This document shows positions 10,029 to 19,304 of a stretch of DNA of 64,000 bases, piece by piece (the first letter of the stretch is position 1; each line of letters starts with the position of its first letter). The stretch lies in the NCBI GenBank assembly GCA_963771705.1, contig CAVYUP010000008.1:186001-250000 (forward strand), in the 5' to 3' direction. This stretch comes from DATFVA01 sp963771705 (GTDB taxonomy: Bacteria; Bacteroidota; Ignavibacteria; Ignavibacteriales; Ignavibacteriaceae). A program made the position numbers and the translations under genes. Below the pieces are notes generated by a model that saw nothing but the letters and a program-made list of their open reading frames with translations, ran no database searches and was not told the origin of the DNA.

Positions 10029-11381
10029 TTAAAATAATATTCCCGCCAGCGTGGCAGTCATAAGTGTTGCAAGTGAACCTCCAAGAACAGCCTTTAATCC
10101 CAGTGAGGCAATATCCGGTTTCCGGGAGGGAGCCAGAGGACTCAATCCTCCGATCTGAATTGCTATAGAGCTGAAGTTGGCAAAGCCGCACAGAGCATAT
10201 GTAGCCATTAGTATTGTTTTGGGGTCGAGGAGTTGTTTAGACTCGATCAAACTACCGAGATCGAGGTAGGCAACAAATTCATTTAAGACGATCTTGGTTC
10301 CGAGCAGGCTGCCAAAATTCAATGCATCATGCCATGGAACCCCGATACCGAAAGCTATGAACTGCAAAACCCAGCCAAGCACCAACTGAAAATTAAGTGG
10401 TTTCCCGTACATCTCCTTTAACGACTGGTTCCAGCCCGTTATATCGCCGAGTCCCTGCAGAAGATAATTAATCAAAGCTATCAGTGCTATAAAAGCGATC
10501 AGCATCGCACCCACGTTAAGTGCAAGCATAAGACCATCGGATGCTCCGTTAGCCGCGGCCTCTACAACGTTAGATGCATTTTTTTCAATCTTTACTTTTA
10601 CTGTCCCTTTAGTTTCAGGTTCTGTTGTTTCGGGGAAAAGAATCTTCGAGATAACGAGCGCGGCAGGAGCAGCCATCACGCTTGCACCCAGCAGCTGGGT
10701 TGCAAAAAGCTGCCGTGCCTGATCCAGCGGGATTCCAAGAGTCTGAGCATACGAATTACCCAGGATCTGGATATAAGCCGCCATCACGCCCCCGGCAATT
10801 GTAGCCATACCCCCAATCATAATTGTCAGAATTTCGCTTCGTGTCATTCCCTTAATGAAGGGTTTAATCATCAGGGGAGCTTCTGTCTGACCGACGAATA
10901 TATTAGCGGTACATGAAAGGGATTCTGCTCCGCTGGTTCCCATAAATTTAGCCATTACCCACGCCATGCCCTGCACAATTCTCTGCATTATACCGAGGTA
11001 GTACATAATCGACATAAGACTGGCGAAGAAAATAATAGTAGGCAGCACCTGGAAAGCGAAAAACATACCAAGACTACCATCCTGTCCCGGAGATACGGCA
11101 AGAGTTCCAAAAACAAACCTGGCACCCTCCGTTGTAAAATTAAGCAGCAGAACAAAAAATCCGCTCACCCAGTAGAAAAAATCCTTCGGCCAGCTGAGGG
11201 GTGAAAATATTGTTCCAAGATAATCTCCTTTAAGAATAAGAATAGCGAAGATAACCTGAAGAACGATACCGCTTATAACAAGCCGCCAGTTAATATTCTT
11301 TTTATTATTAGAGAAAAGGAAAGCAATACCCAAAAGTAAAATGAGACCTAGAATCCCCCGAAGTATTCCCGTGATATCCAT
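10029..11381 (-). CDS. Concentrative nucleoside transporter, NupC/CNT family
   Basis: 450 residues, mostly hydrophobic with many membrane helices. The CNT signatures are present: GQTEAPLMIKPF (nucleoside-binding hairpin region), a TIAGGVMAAY stretch, and NEFVAYLDL with CGFANFSSIAIQIGG near the C-terminus. CNT proteins import nucleosides with Na+ or H+. A charged insert at about 250-265 carries TEPETKGTVKVKIEK. The start overlaps the thymidine kinase stop by one base (TAATG) and the PNP gene follows after 3 bases, so uptake and breakdown are co-expressed. Confidence 0.94.
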   Translation of the reverse strand: MDITGILRGILGLILLLGIAFLFSNNKKNINWRLVISGIVLQVIFAILILKGDYLGTIFSPLSWPKDFFYWVSGFFVLLLNFTTEGARFVFGTLAVSPGQDGSLGMFFAFQVLPTIIFFASLMSIMYYLGIMQRIVQGMAWVMAKFMGTSGAESLSCTANIFVGQTEAPLMIKPFIKGMTRSEILTIMIGGMATIAGGVMAAYIQILGNSYAQTLGIPLDQARQLFATQLLGASVMAAPAALVISKILFPETTEPETKGTVKVKIEKNASNVVEAAANGASDGLMLALNVGAMLIAFIALIALINYLLQGLGDITGWNQSLKEMYGKPLNFQLVLGWVLQFIAFGIGVPWHDALNFGSLLGTKIVLNEFVAYLDLGSLIESKQLLDPKTILMATYALCGFANFSSIAIQIGGLSPLAPSRKPDIASLGLKAVLGGSLATLMTATLAGILF

Positions 11382-11965
11382 TAAAGACCTTCTTCTTTAG
11401 GAATGAAATGACATTTTCTGCATCTTGCTTCGTAAATATCCGAAGCACCCACTATTACACGTTCGGCAGAATGAGTTTTTCTCTGTGTTTTATCTGCAGG
11501 ATTACCGCATACAACGCAGATAGCAAGAGTTTTTGTTATATACTCCGCAATGGAAAGCAGCTGGGGCATTGGTTCGAAAGGGACGCCTTTATAATCCTGA
11601 TCCAGACCAGCAGCAATCACCCGTTTTCCCTGATTAGCCAGGGTATTACACACATCGACAATACCAGCAGAGAAGAACTGTGCTTCATCAATTCCAACAA
11701 CCTGAGTATCGGCGGCAAGTTCAAGTATGTCATCAGGATTGTCAATTAATAATGACGGCAGGGATTGATCGCTATGAGATACAATAGCTTTTGCAGAAAA
11801 TCTTGTATCGATACGTGGTTTAAAAACAAGTACACTCTGGCGTGCTATTTGAGCACGGCGGAGTCTTCTTATCAGCTCTTCAGTTTTTCCGCTGAACATA
11901 CAGCCTGCAATAACTTCAATCCAGCCTGTGTTTCGCGGAAGAGAGTGGGGGGTATATTCCATCAT
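11381..11965 (-). CDS. tdk: Thymidine kinase (type II)
   Basis: 194 residues. The P-loop GCMFSGKTEELIRRLRR is at about 21-37, the Walker B/catalytic region VGIDEAQFF at ~93-101, and the zinc ribbon uses CVVCG and the CRKC pair near the C-terminus. It phosphorylates thymidine and deoxyuridine to monophosphates with ATP in the cytosol. The gene begins ATGATG (two adjacent Met codons at 11965 and 11962), so the exact start is uncertain by one residue. It lies 9 bases after cytidine deaminase and overlaps the transporter gene by one base. Confidence 0.96.
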   Translation of the reverse strand: MMEYTPHSLPRNTGWIEVIAGCMFSGKTEELIRRLRRAQIARQSVLVFKPRIDTRFSAKAIVSHSDQSLPSLLIDNPDDILELAADTQVVGIDEAQFFSAGIVDVCNTLANQGKRVIAAGLDQDYKGVPFEPMPQLLSIAEYITKTLAICVVCGNPADKTQRKTHSAERVIVGASDIYEARCRKCHFIPKEEGL

Positions 11966-11974
11966 ATATTTCTC

Positions 11975-12367
11975 TTACTTTAAGTTATCATCCCCAAATG
12001 GGAAGGGTAAAAGTTCATTGAGTTTGAAGATTTTTATTTCATTTTTATGGTTTAAGAGAACTACGTCTATACCGCTGCAGAAGTCATTCAATACCTGGCG
12101 GCACGATCCGCAGGGGGGGCAAAAATCAGGATCATCGCTTGCAATTGCAATTGCTTTGAATTTTCTATGGCCTTCTGAGAGTGCTTTAAAGAGAGCAACC
12201 CTTTCAGCACACAAAGTAAGACTATAAGAACTTGATTCAATATTTCCGCCGGTAAATACTTTACCATCTTCCGTTAAGAGCGCCGAACCTACCCTGAATT
12301 TCGAATAGGAGGGGATTGCTTTTTCCTTTGATGCAGAAGCGAGTTCCGCGAGTTCTTTGTATTCCAT
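11975..12367 (-). CDS. cdd: Cytidine deaminase
   Basis: The likely protein starts at ATG 12367 (MEYKELAEL) and has 130 residues, the size of tetrameric cytidine deaminases. An upstream in-frame start at 12418 would add a 17-residue hydrophobic stretch not expected in this family. Motifs are FRVGSALL, the substrate loop GGNIESSSY, the zinc ligand Cys and catalytic Glu in LCAERVALF, and the other two zinc cysteines in PPCGSCRQVL. It deaminates cytidine and deoxycytidine to (deoxy)uridine. It sits in the salvage run directly upstream of tdk, which could use the deoxyuridine made. Confidence 0.94.
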   Translation of the reverse strand: MEYKELAELASASKEKAIPSYSKFRVGSALLTEDGKVFTGGNIESSSYSLTLCAERVALFKALSEGHRKFKAIAIASDDPDFCPPCGSCRQVLNDFCSGIDVVLLNHKNEIKIFKLNELLPFPFGDDNLK

Positions 12368-12423
12368 TATAACCACAATTTTACAGGCCAAAAATATGGC
12401 ATTAAATAAAAAGTTCAAACTAA

Positions 12424-13275
12424 TTATAAAGTATCTTTTTTCAGAACAGCATAGAAAGTGGGGTTAAAATAATTATTAATGAATCCATCTTTGTTTGATG
12501 CTAATTTTTTCAGGACAGGAATTGAGCGAGCTGCCCGGAGCATTTTCAGCAGGAAGAGATGAAATCTGCTCCACAGAATTCCTTCCGGATTTTGATCAAT
12601 TAAATTTACCGCTTCTTTCATTTTCAGGTTCAATGTATATCCTACGAACAAATCTCTAAGCTCTCTCAGCGAAAACAGCTGAGCGATATCATTCCTGTAC
12701 AATTCGTTCTTTCTTAAATATCGTAAAAAATATTTCCTGATTTCTGATCTTTTAAACAATGCCAGCAGCGGAATACCCCAGTGAGGATCGGATAAAATAT
12801 TAAAAAATGAATTCCTGTTCGGAGTGCTTAAATAGATCATCCCGTTTTTACTTAATACCCGTGTCAATTCGTGGATGAAACTAAAAGGATCTTCAATATG
12901 CTCTACCACATCCTGGAGGATCACAAGATCGAAAGTGGAGTTCCTGAATGGAAGGACTTCAGCCCTTCCGTTAGCCAGAGGGATCTTCATAAAAATCTGC
13001 TGCTGTCTTTTTAGTCTTACCAGGCTTAAGTCGTAGCTGATAACATTATTCCCTTCAGCGAGCAATGCAGAAGTACCGCCTTCTCCCGACCCTAGATCAA
13101 GAATATTCAGGTTTTCACATTTGCGGGTTTCTGAAATAATCTTCTTAACCACAGCGGCTCTTTCAAAAAGCAGAGATCTTCCTCTTTTCCACTTTATATA
13201 GTTGGGATGTTTCCGATCCAGCCAGGCCGGGCTTTGCAAGGGATTTTCATTTGAAGCATTCTGCGCAGTTACCAT
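12424..13275 (-). CDS. Class I SAM-dependent methyltransferase
   Basis: 283 residues with a Methyltransf_11-type core. Motif I is LDLGSGEGG (SAM binding) at about 57-65, an acidic end of strand 2 is at SYDLS, then VILQDVVEHIEDP (motif IV) and LSTPNRNSFFN follow. The substrate is unknown; the long C-terminal part with aromatic and basic residues does not match a specific methyltransferase I recognise. It starts 76 bases after the glycosyltransferase gene and ends close to the cdd reading frame. Pairing with a glycosyltransferase suggests a polysaccharide or lipid substrate, which is inference only. Confidence 0.83.
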   Translation of the reverse strand: MVTAQNASNENPLQSPAWLDRKHPNYIKWKRGRSLLFERAAVVKKIISETRKCENLNILDLGSGEGGTSALLAEGNNVISYDLSLVRLKRQQQIFMKIPLANGRAEVLPFRNSTFDLVILQDVVEHIEDPFSFIHELTRVLSKNGMIYLSTPNRNSFFNILSDPHWGIPLLALFKRSEIRKYFLRYLRKNELYRNDIAQLFSLRELRDLFVGYTLNLKMKEAVNLIDQNPEGILWSRFHLFLLKMLRAARSIPVLKKLASNKDGFINNYFNPTFYAVLKKDTL

Positions 13276-13351
13276 TGGAATAAAATAGAGAAGTTTCTGT
13301 GAAATAAAAAGTTTTCAGGCAGCCCTTAATTGAAAAAAAGCATCAAATAAT

Positions 13352-14452
13352 TCAGAAGGCCTGCTGTTTCTCAGAAAGTGAACCTTTCCATTCGATTTTC
13401 TTTATAAAAGAATTTAAAAAGTTTATGATGAGTAAGATCTCGTAAATAATATCCAGGTACAGCAGCTGAAAGAGATTAAAATTGTACCTGAACCTTTTCT
13501 GGACTAAAGAGAGTATCAGAATATCCATGGAAAGTTTGACAACTGCCGGCCATACAAATCCAGCATCCAGAAAGACCAAAAAAGGTGAGAACAGCATGAA
13601 TAAGTTAAGCAGGTGCCAGCCGGCGAGGATAAGTTTATTTTTAAGACTGTAATGCAGAGAAGTACGGGTATGTCTCGCTCTCTGGCTCAGGTATTCCCCG
13701 GGATTATCCGCAGTATGTGAATATACGAGAGCGTCTTCATCATAGTATGCTTTGATTTTCATTTTGTTCCTGACTGCTTCTCTCAGAAGCAGGTCGTCAT
13801 CACCGCTTATCGTGTCACGTGTATTATCATATCCCCCGATTTTAAAAAAGGCTTCTTTAGAAAACCCCATATTCCTTGCCGCCGCCGTATAAGGTAATTC
13901 CAGTGAAGCGAGACTGAAAGAAAGGAAATGGCTCTTCAGATTTTCCATACATGAAACGCTGCTGATAAAGTTATTCTGTTTTCTGATAAAGGGAGCAGGT
14001 CCGAATATAAAATCGTAACCCTGCCCGAACAGCACTGATGCAGCATTCAGCCATCCTGGTGAAGGCAGACAGTCAGCATCAGTAATCATAATGAATGGAA
14101 ACTTTGATTCTTCAATTCCTCTCAGCAAAGCTCCTCTTTTACCAGGAATTGATTTTGCTCCAGCTTTGATTACTCTGATATTTTCAATGTTTTCCGAAAT
14201 CTTCCGTGCGGTTTCGAATGTTCCGTCAACCGAGTTATCATCCACAACGATCAATTCAAAATTTTTATTAGAGAAACTAATTCTTTTAAGGGAATTAATG
14301 AGGTTTCCTATATAAGCTGTTTCATTCTTAGCGGCTATTACCACGGATATCCTGGCGACCCCGCGAGCTTCCGGAATTTTCCTGAGAAGGCTGGCAAAAG
14401 CCATTATAAACACAAGCTGAGCCAGCAAATATATTATGAAGATGAAAATCAT
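13352..14452 (-). CDS. Family 2 glycosyltransferase, membrane-anchored
   Basis: 366 residues. An N-terminal membrane helix (~1-22) precedes a GT2 catalytic domain with SVVIAAKNE (nucleotide-sugar binding), VVDDNSVDGT, the DADCLPSPGW metal-binding motif and GGYDNTRDTISGDDDLLLRE (acceptor and catalytic Asp region). The membrane-proximal QRARHT replaces the usual QRxRW. Two to three membrane helices follow at the C-terminus. The architecture resembles processive or polyprenyl-linked GT2 enzymes of cell-envelope glycan or glycolipid synthesis. Sugar and acceptor cannot be assigned. It is the first gene of the leftward run ending in punA. Confidence 0.87.
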   Translation of the reverse strand: MIFIFIIYLLAQLVFIMAFASLLRKIPEARGVARISVVIAAKNETAYIGNLINSLKRISFSNKNFELIVVDDNSVDGTFETARKISENIENIRVIKAGAKSIPGKRGALLRGIEESKFPFIMITDADCLPSPGWLNAASVLFGQGYDFIFGPAPFIRKQNNFISSVSCMENLKSHFLSFSLASLELPYTAAARNMGFSKEAFFKIGGYDNTRDTISGDDDLLLREAVRNKMKIKAYYDEDALVYSHTADNPGEYLSQRARHTRTSLHYSLKNKLILAGWHLLNLFMLFSPFLVFLDAGFVWPAVVKLSMDILILSLVQKRFRYNFNLFQLLYLDIIYEILLIINFLNSFIKKIEWKGSLSEKQQAF

Positions 14453-14887
14453 TTAAAAAATATTGAATCTTCTTTCAAATTTAACAAGATTCTTACCAAA
14501 TGAAGGATTTCAAGAATGCCCGGAGAAAATGACAATAATGGCACCTCAAATAAAATTTTTACATAAAGCAAAAAAATTTTGTTTTTTATAAAAAATAATT
14601 ATTATTTTAATCCTACCTTTGAAATTGAATAAACATTTGAGATTTAGCAAATAATAATTGATACAATCCAGCTTCTCTATTATTTTTTTCACCGATTCTA
14701 TAGAAAAAATAAACTTATCCGGACACACTTCTGTCTGCGTTTACAACACCCCATATTTATACTCTCTTAATTATAAATTATGTTAGAAAACGAGCTCTGG
14801 TTACCGGTAGAAGGAAAATCATTTAATATTAATGATCTAAATAAAATAAATAACTTACATGTTAAACCTATCCAATAAGGAGACCTT
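14453..14887. other. Divergent intergenic region
   Basis: 435 AT-rich bases separate the minus-strand glycosyltransferase from the plus-strand secreted protein, so both promoters should lie here; no strong promoter pair could be fixed by eye. A 32-codon ORF (14780-14878) starts with ATG and ends in TAA directly ahead of the GGAG ribosome site of the downstream gene; it may be a leader peptide or chance. A 60-codon minus-strand frame at 14546-14728 is low-complexity and is not supported as a gene. Confidence 0.5.
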
Positions 14888-17740
14888 ATGAGGAGGCATT
14901 TACCGATTATTGTCATACTGGGTATAATTGCGGTATGGACAATGAATTCATTTGCTCAAAACACAGATCCAAGGATGTGGAGTATACACTTCCCTAAAGA
15001 GGGACAGTTTTATGATGTTCCCCCTGGAAACCTTGAGTATAAAAATCCTAACACAAAACCGTTAACCTACAACTTCCGTGATCAGGTTGTAGAAGTTCTT
15101 CCGAATTTCCGGGTACATCCAAGCAACGCTGCACAAAGCGAAGTACCTATTACAAGAGGATTGGATCCGAACATTCTATTTGCTTCATCGAACGTTTTTA
15201 TTTCGAGCACCTTCTTCTTTAGTGAAGGCGTTTACGTTTCAACTGACGGTGGAAATAACTGGTTTGGAAGCGATACCTGTACCGCTTCTCCAATATCGGA
15301 TCATGGCGGCGATCCAGGACCTGGTGTAGGTCCTGACGGGACATTGTATATGTCTTATCTGCCTGGTTCATATAATTCAATTAAAGTGGCACGTTCCACT
15401 AATTATGGTTCTACCTGGTCAGCCGGCACTGTTTTACAGTCAGGCTCAATGGATAAGAATCATACCGCTGTGGATAACGTTCCGGGCAGTCCTTATCTTG
15501 GCAACGCTTATGTTACATGGTCAGATTTCAGTCAATCAAATCCTTCAGCAACCGTCGCTTATTCAACCAACGGCGGAGTAAACTGGTCATCCTACCAGCA
15601 CATAAACACAAATGAAACAGGACATTATTCACAGGGTGTTAACGGCGCTGTAGGTCCTGACGGAACTATTTATGTTACCTGGCAAAATCCGGTATCCGGT
15701 GGTTCTTTCACGGGAGATTTTGTTGGATTAGGCAAGTCAACCGACGGCGGCGCAACCTGGACATATAATAACAATATATATGACTGTAATGGTATCAGAG
15801 GCAGCCTCAACTTTCCCGGCGGCAGCCAGATCAGGGTTAACGATTTCCCCTGGATGGCAATTGATGTTTCAAGCGGCCCAAGGAACGGCTGGATGTACAT
15901 TGTAACTGCAGAGAAAAACCTGGCTCCTGCCGGTTCTGATGCTGACATCATTCTGCACCTCTCAACCGACGGCGGAGTTACATGGTCTGACGGTATAAGA
16001 GTTAACCAGGATGCTCCCAACAACGGACAGTACCAGTATATGCCTGCGGTTTGCGTAGGTGAAGACGGTGCCGTTAACGTAGTTTATTACGATACAAGAA
16101 ATTCTGAACCTGTTGGCGGACTTCCCGATTCTGCTCAGGTATATGTATCAAGATCAACTGACGGAGGCGTTACATTCGAAGACTTCCAGGTAAGTGATCA
16201 CAGCTTCAGGCCGAAACCTATCTCAGGTCTTGCCGGCGGATACCAGGGAGATTACATCGGTATAGTTGAATCTAACGGTGTGGTTTATCCATACTGGGCT
16301 GATGATATTACCGGAATTTACCAGGCCTGGACAACACAGGTTACCTTCGAACCCCCTTGCGGCGTTGAAGCTGCCTCCAATCCAAATCCTGTAAACGGAG
16401 CTACTGATGTTGATATTAACCTCTCACAGCTAACCTGGGACAACGGAACCGGTGCAAACGAAAACGAACTTTACTTCGGAACCAACCCGGCCACTCTTGA
16501 TCTTGTACAGTCGGGTTCTCTTTCAACCTCGTGGGATATAGACCCCAGCTATCTGCCATTAGATTATTATACAACTTACTACTGGAAAGTTGTTGAAGTT
16601 GGTGATACCTGTTCTTCAGGCATTACTTTCCATTTCAAAACCGTGCAGGATCCGAATTTCCATATGGTATCAGATACACTTTATCCGCAAAGTGCTGATT
16701 ACTGGACAGGCACTACTGACGGAACCACGAAAACTGATATAAGCGAAGTAAGAACTATCGATCCTGAAATAGGCTGGATGGCATTTGATGTAAGTTCTAT
16801 TCCAAGCCAGGCAACTGTTACAGGCGTATCATTAAACGGATATGTGAATGCAACTCACTATCCATACTGGAGTGCTACTCCAATGCCGGATAATCCTGTA
16901 ACCAGCGATGCATCAACTGTTTACAATGATGCGATGGCAGGATATGATCAAGGTGTGGCTTATGTGTATTCAAATGAATCATCATCGTTTTCAACGGGAT
17001 GGTACACCTGGTCACTGGAAAACGGAGCAGTTTCCGATCTACAGAATGCTGTTACAGGCTCACAAGGCTGGTTTGCAACCGGTATTGTTGACCGTGATTT
17101 CTCCACAACTTACTACATCAACTTTGATGGATGGAATCAGCCTAATATTCCTTATATAGTTGTTGATTACTTCTACATTACACCAGTTGAACTTTCCTCA
17201 TTTACCGCATCTGCGAGTAACGGAGGAGTGAACCTTAACTGGTCAACAGCTACAGAGACGAACAACAAAGGCTTCGAAATCGAACGTAAATCAGCAAATG
17301 GTGAATACCAGAAAGTTGGATACGCAGCCGGTTTCGGAACTACAACTGAACCAAAGAGCTATACCTTCAATGACAATAAGGTTGAAGGAGGACAGTATAC
17401 ATACAGGCTGAGACAGCTTGATCTGAATGGTTCCTCTTCTTATTCAAAAGAAGTGGAAGTTGAAGTTACCGCTCCTAAGGTATTTTCACTGGCTCAGAAT
17501 TATCCGAATCCTTTCAACCCGACAACACTTATACAATATTCTATTCCTGCTGAACAGCATGTAAAACTGAATATTTATAACCTGCTCGGTCAGAAGGTTA
17601 TGACTCTTGTTGACGCTGTACAAAAATCCGGTCAGCATGAAGTAAACTTTAATGCTTCCGATCTCGCAAGCGGCGTTTATTTCTACAGACTGGAAGCCGG
17701 TACACAGTCATCTATAAAGAAAATGATTCTGATGAAGTAA
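14888..17740 (+). CDS. Secreted sialidase-like (BNR repeat) protein with type IX sorting domain
   Basis: 950 residues. A signal peptide (~1-23, ending near SFAQ) is followed by a beta-propeller-like region (~100-480) with repeated Asp-box/BNR motifs such as STDGGNNW, STDGGATW, STDGGVTW and STNGGVNW. A fibronectin-III-like module covers ~485-590. The segment at ~595-770 resembles carbohydrate-binding or DNRLRE-type modules. A linker carries LNWSTATETNNKGFEIER, and the C-terminal Por/type IX sorting domain has FSLAQNYPNPFNP and ends KKMILMK. Glycan hydrolysis is not assured, because the arginine triad and Tyr/Glu of true sialidases were not identified. GGAG precedes the ATG and a terminator follows. 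Confidence 0.85.
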   Translation: MRRHLPIIVILGIIAVWTMNSFAQNTDPRMWSIHFPKEGQFYDVPPGNLEYKNPNTKPLTYNFRDQVVEVLPNFRVHPSNAAQSEVPITRGLDPNILFASSNVFISSTFFFSEGVYVSTDGGNNWFGSDTCTASPISDHGGDPGPGVGPDGTLYMSYLPGSYNSIKVARSTNYGSTWSAGTVLQSGSMDKNHTAVDNVPGSPYLGNAYVTWSDFSQSNPSATVAYSTNGGVNWSSYQHINTNETGHYSQGVNGAVGPDGTIYVTWQNPVSGGSFTGDFVGLGKSTDGGATWTYNNNIYDCNGIRGSLNFPGGSQIRVNDFPWMAIDVSSGPRNGWMYIVTAEKNLAPAGSDADIILHLSTDGGVTWSDGIRVNQDAPNNGQYQYMPAVCVGEDGAVNVVYYDTRNSEPVGGLPDSAQVYVSRSTDGGVTFEDFQVSDHSFRPKPISGLAGGYQGDYIGIVESNGVVYPYWADDITGIYQAWTTQVTFEPPCGVEAASNPNPVNGATDVDINLSQLTWDNGTGANENELYFGTNPATLDLVQSGSLSTSWDIDPSYLPLDYYTTYYWKVVEVGDTCSSGITFHFKTVQDPNFHMVSDTLYPQSADYWTGTTDGTTKTDISEVRTIDPEIGWMAFDVSSIPSQATVTGVSLNGYVNATHYPYWSATPMPDNPVTSDASTVYNDAMAGYDQGVAYVYSNESSSFSTGWYTWSLENGAVSDLQNAVTGSQGWFATGIVDRDFSTTYYINFDGWNQPNIPYIVVDYFYITPVELSSFTASASNGGVNLNWSTATETNNKGFEIERKSANGEYQKVGYAAGFGTTTEPKSYTFNDNKVEGGQYTYRLRQLDLNGSSSYSKEVEVEVTAPKVFSLAQNYPNPFNPTTLIQYSIPAEQHVKLNIYNLLGQKVMTLVDAVQKSGQHEVNFNASDLASGVYFYRLEAGTQSSIKKMILMK

Positions 17741-17763
17741 CTTTCATTCCGGTCATAATTATT

Positions 17764-17797
17764 AAAAGACTGCTCAGAGATGGGCAGTCTTTTTTTT
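17764..17797 (+). terminator. Intrinsic terminator after the 950-residue secreted protein
   Basis: Stem AAAGACTGCTC (17765-17775) pairs with GGGCAGTCTTT (17782-17792), with one G-T wobble and a 6-base loop, and runs into a T-tract at 17790-17797. Confidence 0.88.
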
Positions 17798-17881
17798 AAA
17801 ATTACAAATTGCAAGTTTGGAGGGATAGAGAAGGCATATGATAGAATTAAGAAGTTAAGTAACGATTCGCTCAATACTCTA

Positions 17882-17899
17882 AATTCGGGATTCCGAATT
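17882..17899. repeat. Short inverted repeat AATTCGG/CCGAATT
   Basis: AATTCGG (17882-17888), a 4-base loop and CCGAATT (17893-17899) form a perfect 7-bp inverted repeat 63 bases before the next start codon. It could be an operator or a small hairpin. The AATTCG core also makes up the array at 30047-30109. Confidence 0.5.
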
Positions 17900-17961
17900 A
17901 ATAAAAATATATTATTTTTATATTACTACAATCAATATTTATGAGCTGAAAATCCCTGTAT

Positions 17962-19251
17962 ATGAAAAATATATTTCTATTCGGTCTGTTTATCATTTTT
18001 GCTGCTTCATTAAATGCCCAGAACTTCTGGGAAAAAATCGACAGTCCAACTTCAAAAACATTGACAGCCGCCGCCTTTGTCGACAGTCTTAATGGATGGG
18101 CTGCCGGTGATTCCGGTATCATCATTCATACATCAGACGGCGGAAATAGCTGGGAGACGCAGTATTATAATGATTCATTAGCTGTTGTAAACCTGTGTTT
18201 TCTAAATGATCAGTACGGAATTGCCTCAGCTACAAGCAATTTATTTGAACCGTTTGGATCCTTTCTCATTAAAACAACTAACGGAGGAATGAACTGGACT
18301 GCTGAAAAGATGAGAATCGGAGAACTATATGTAAACTTTGTTTATTTTCTTGATTCTCTTAACGGCTTTACCGGAGGTTATCCCAGTTTCTTTATGAGAA
18401 CCTCGGACGCTGGTACATCCTGGCGTCCGGTGACACTTGATACCTCAGTTTACGCAGGATACCCTCCATATAAAATCAAATTTTTTAATGAAACATATGG
18501 CTTTGCCTGCGGAGGGGTACGTGATGTTACAGGAGTTATCTGGAGAACGACCGATGGGGGATTCAGCTGGGACACTGTTGTAGATTCGTCATCCGCTCCA
18601 TCCGAACCCCTTTTTGCAATTCAGATTTTTGATTCGCTGAATGTTCTGGTTATGGGCGGTGATCCTGAATACGGAGCGAGCGTCCTCCGAACTACTGATG
18701 CAGGCAACTTCTGGGAGTATGTACCGCTTGGCATCTTGTGGTATCCTGTTGAGGTAGGTTTCAGAACGGCCTCAGAAGGATGGGCACCAATGGGTCCCAA
18801 ACGTGGATTTTTGTATACATCTGATTCGGGTGACAACTGGACATTGGTACCGACACCCGATTCTGCCTATGTAACCAATATAAATTTTCCTGATTCTTCT
18901 CACGGATACGCAGTAGGAATAAATGGTGCTATTTTAAAATATATATATCAAAGACCTGCTGAAGTAACAGCAGACGCAGGAGAAATAGGATCCTTCCATC
19001 TCGCTCAAAATTACCCCAACCCTTTTAATCCCTCGACAAGAATAAGCTACAGGCTAACGTCAGCGTCCATGGTTTCGATTAAAGTTTATAATATACTAGG
19101 CAAAGAAGCTGCTTCCCTTGTGAATGAATTCAAACCTGCCGGCAGCTACACTATTGAATTCAACGGAAGTAATTTGCCAAGCGGCGTGTACCTTTACAGG
19201 ATGAAGGCAGGCGATTACAATGCCGTTAGGAAGATGTTATTAGTGAAGTAA
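17962..19251 (+). CDS. Secreted YCF48/BNR-repeat protein with type IX sorting domain
   Basis: 429 residues. A signal peptide (~1-19, ending in LNAQ) leads into a propeller of YCF48/BNR-like repeats: GWAAGDSGIIIHTSDGGNSW, KTTNGGMNW, RTSDAGTSW, RTTDGGFSW, RTTDAGNFW and YTSDSGDNW. The C-terminal sorting domain contains FHLAQNYPNPFNPSTRISY and ends VRKMLLVK, so it is exported by SecYEG and then the type IX system to the cell surface or outside. The biological role is unknown; these propellers usually bind rather than catalyse. It lies alone, convergent with the helicase gene. Confidence 0.86.
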   Translation: MKNIFLFGLFIIFAASLNAQNFWEKIDSPTSKTLTAAAFVDSLNGWAAGDSGIIIHTSDGGNSWETQYYNDSLAVVNLCFLNDQYGIASATSNLFEPFGSFLIKTTNGGMNWTAEKMRIGELYVNFVYFLDSLNGFTGGYPSFFMRTSDAGTSWRPVTLDTSVYAGYPPYKIKFFNETYGFACGGVRDVTGVIWRTTDGGFSWDTVVDSSSAPSEPLFAIQIFDSLNVLVMGGDPEYGASVLRTTDAGNFWEYVPLGILWYPVEVGFRTASEGWAPMGPKRGFLYTSDSGDNWTLVPTPDSAYVTNINFPDSSHGYAVGINGAILKYIYQRPAEVTADAGEIGSFHLAQNYPNPFNPSTRISYRLTSASMVSIKVYNILGKEAASLVNEFKPAGSYTIEFNGSNLPSGVYLYRMKAGDYNAVRKMLLVK

Positions 19252-19304
19252 GGACCCAGGGATCCGGACCGGCGCACATCTTCAATGTTAAATATTAAAT
19301 TTCC

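Noticed and set aside
14546..14728. 60-codon minus-strand ORF in the 14.5 kb spacer
   Set aside because: Low-complexity Lys/Ile/Phe-rich translation of AT-rich DNA, without start-site support.
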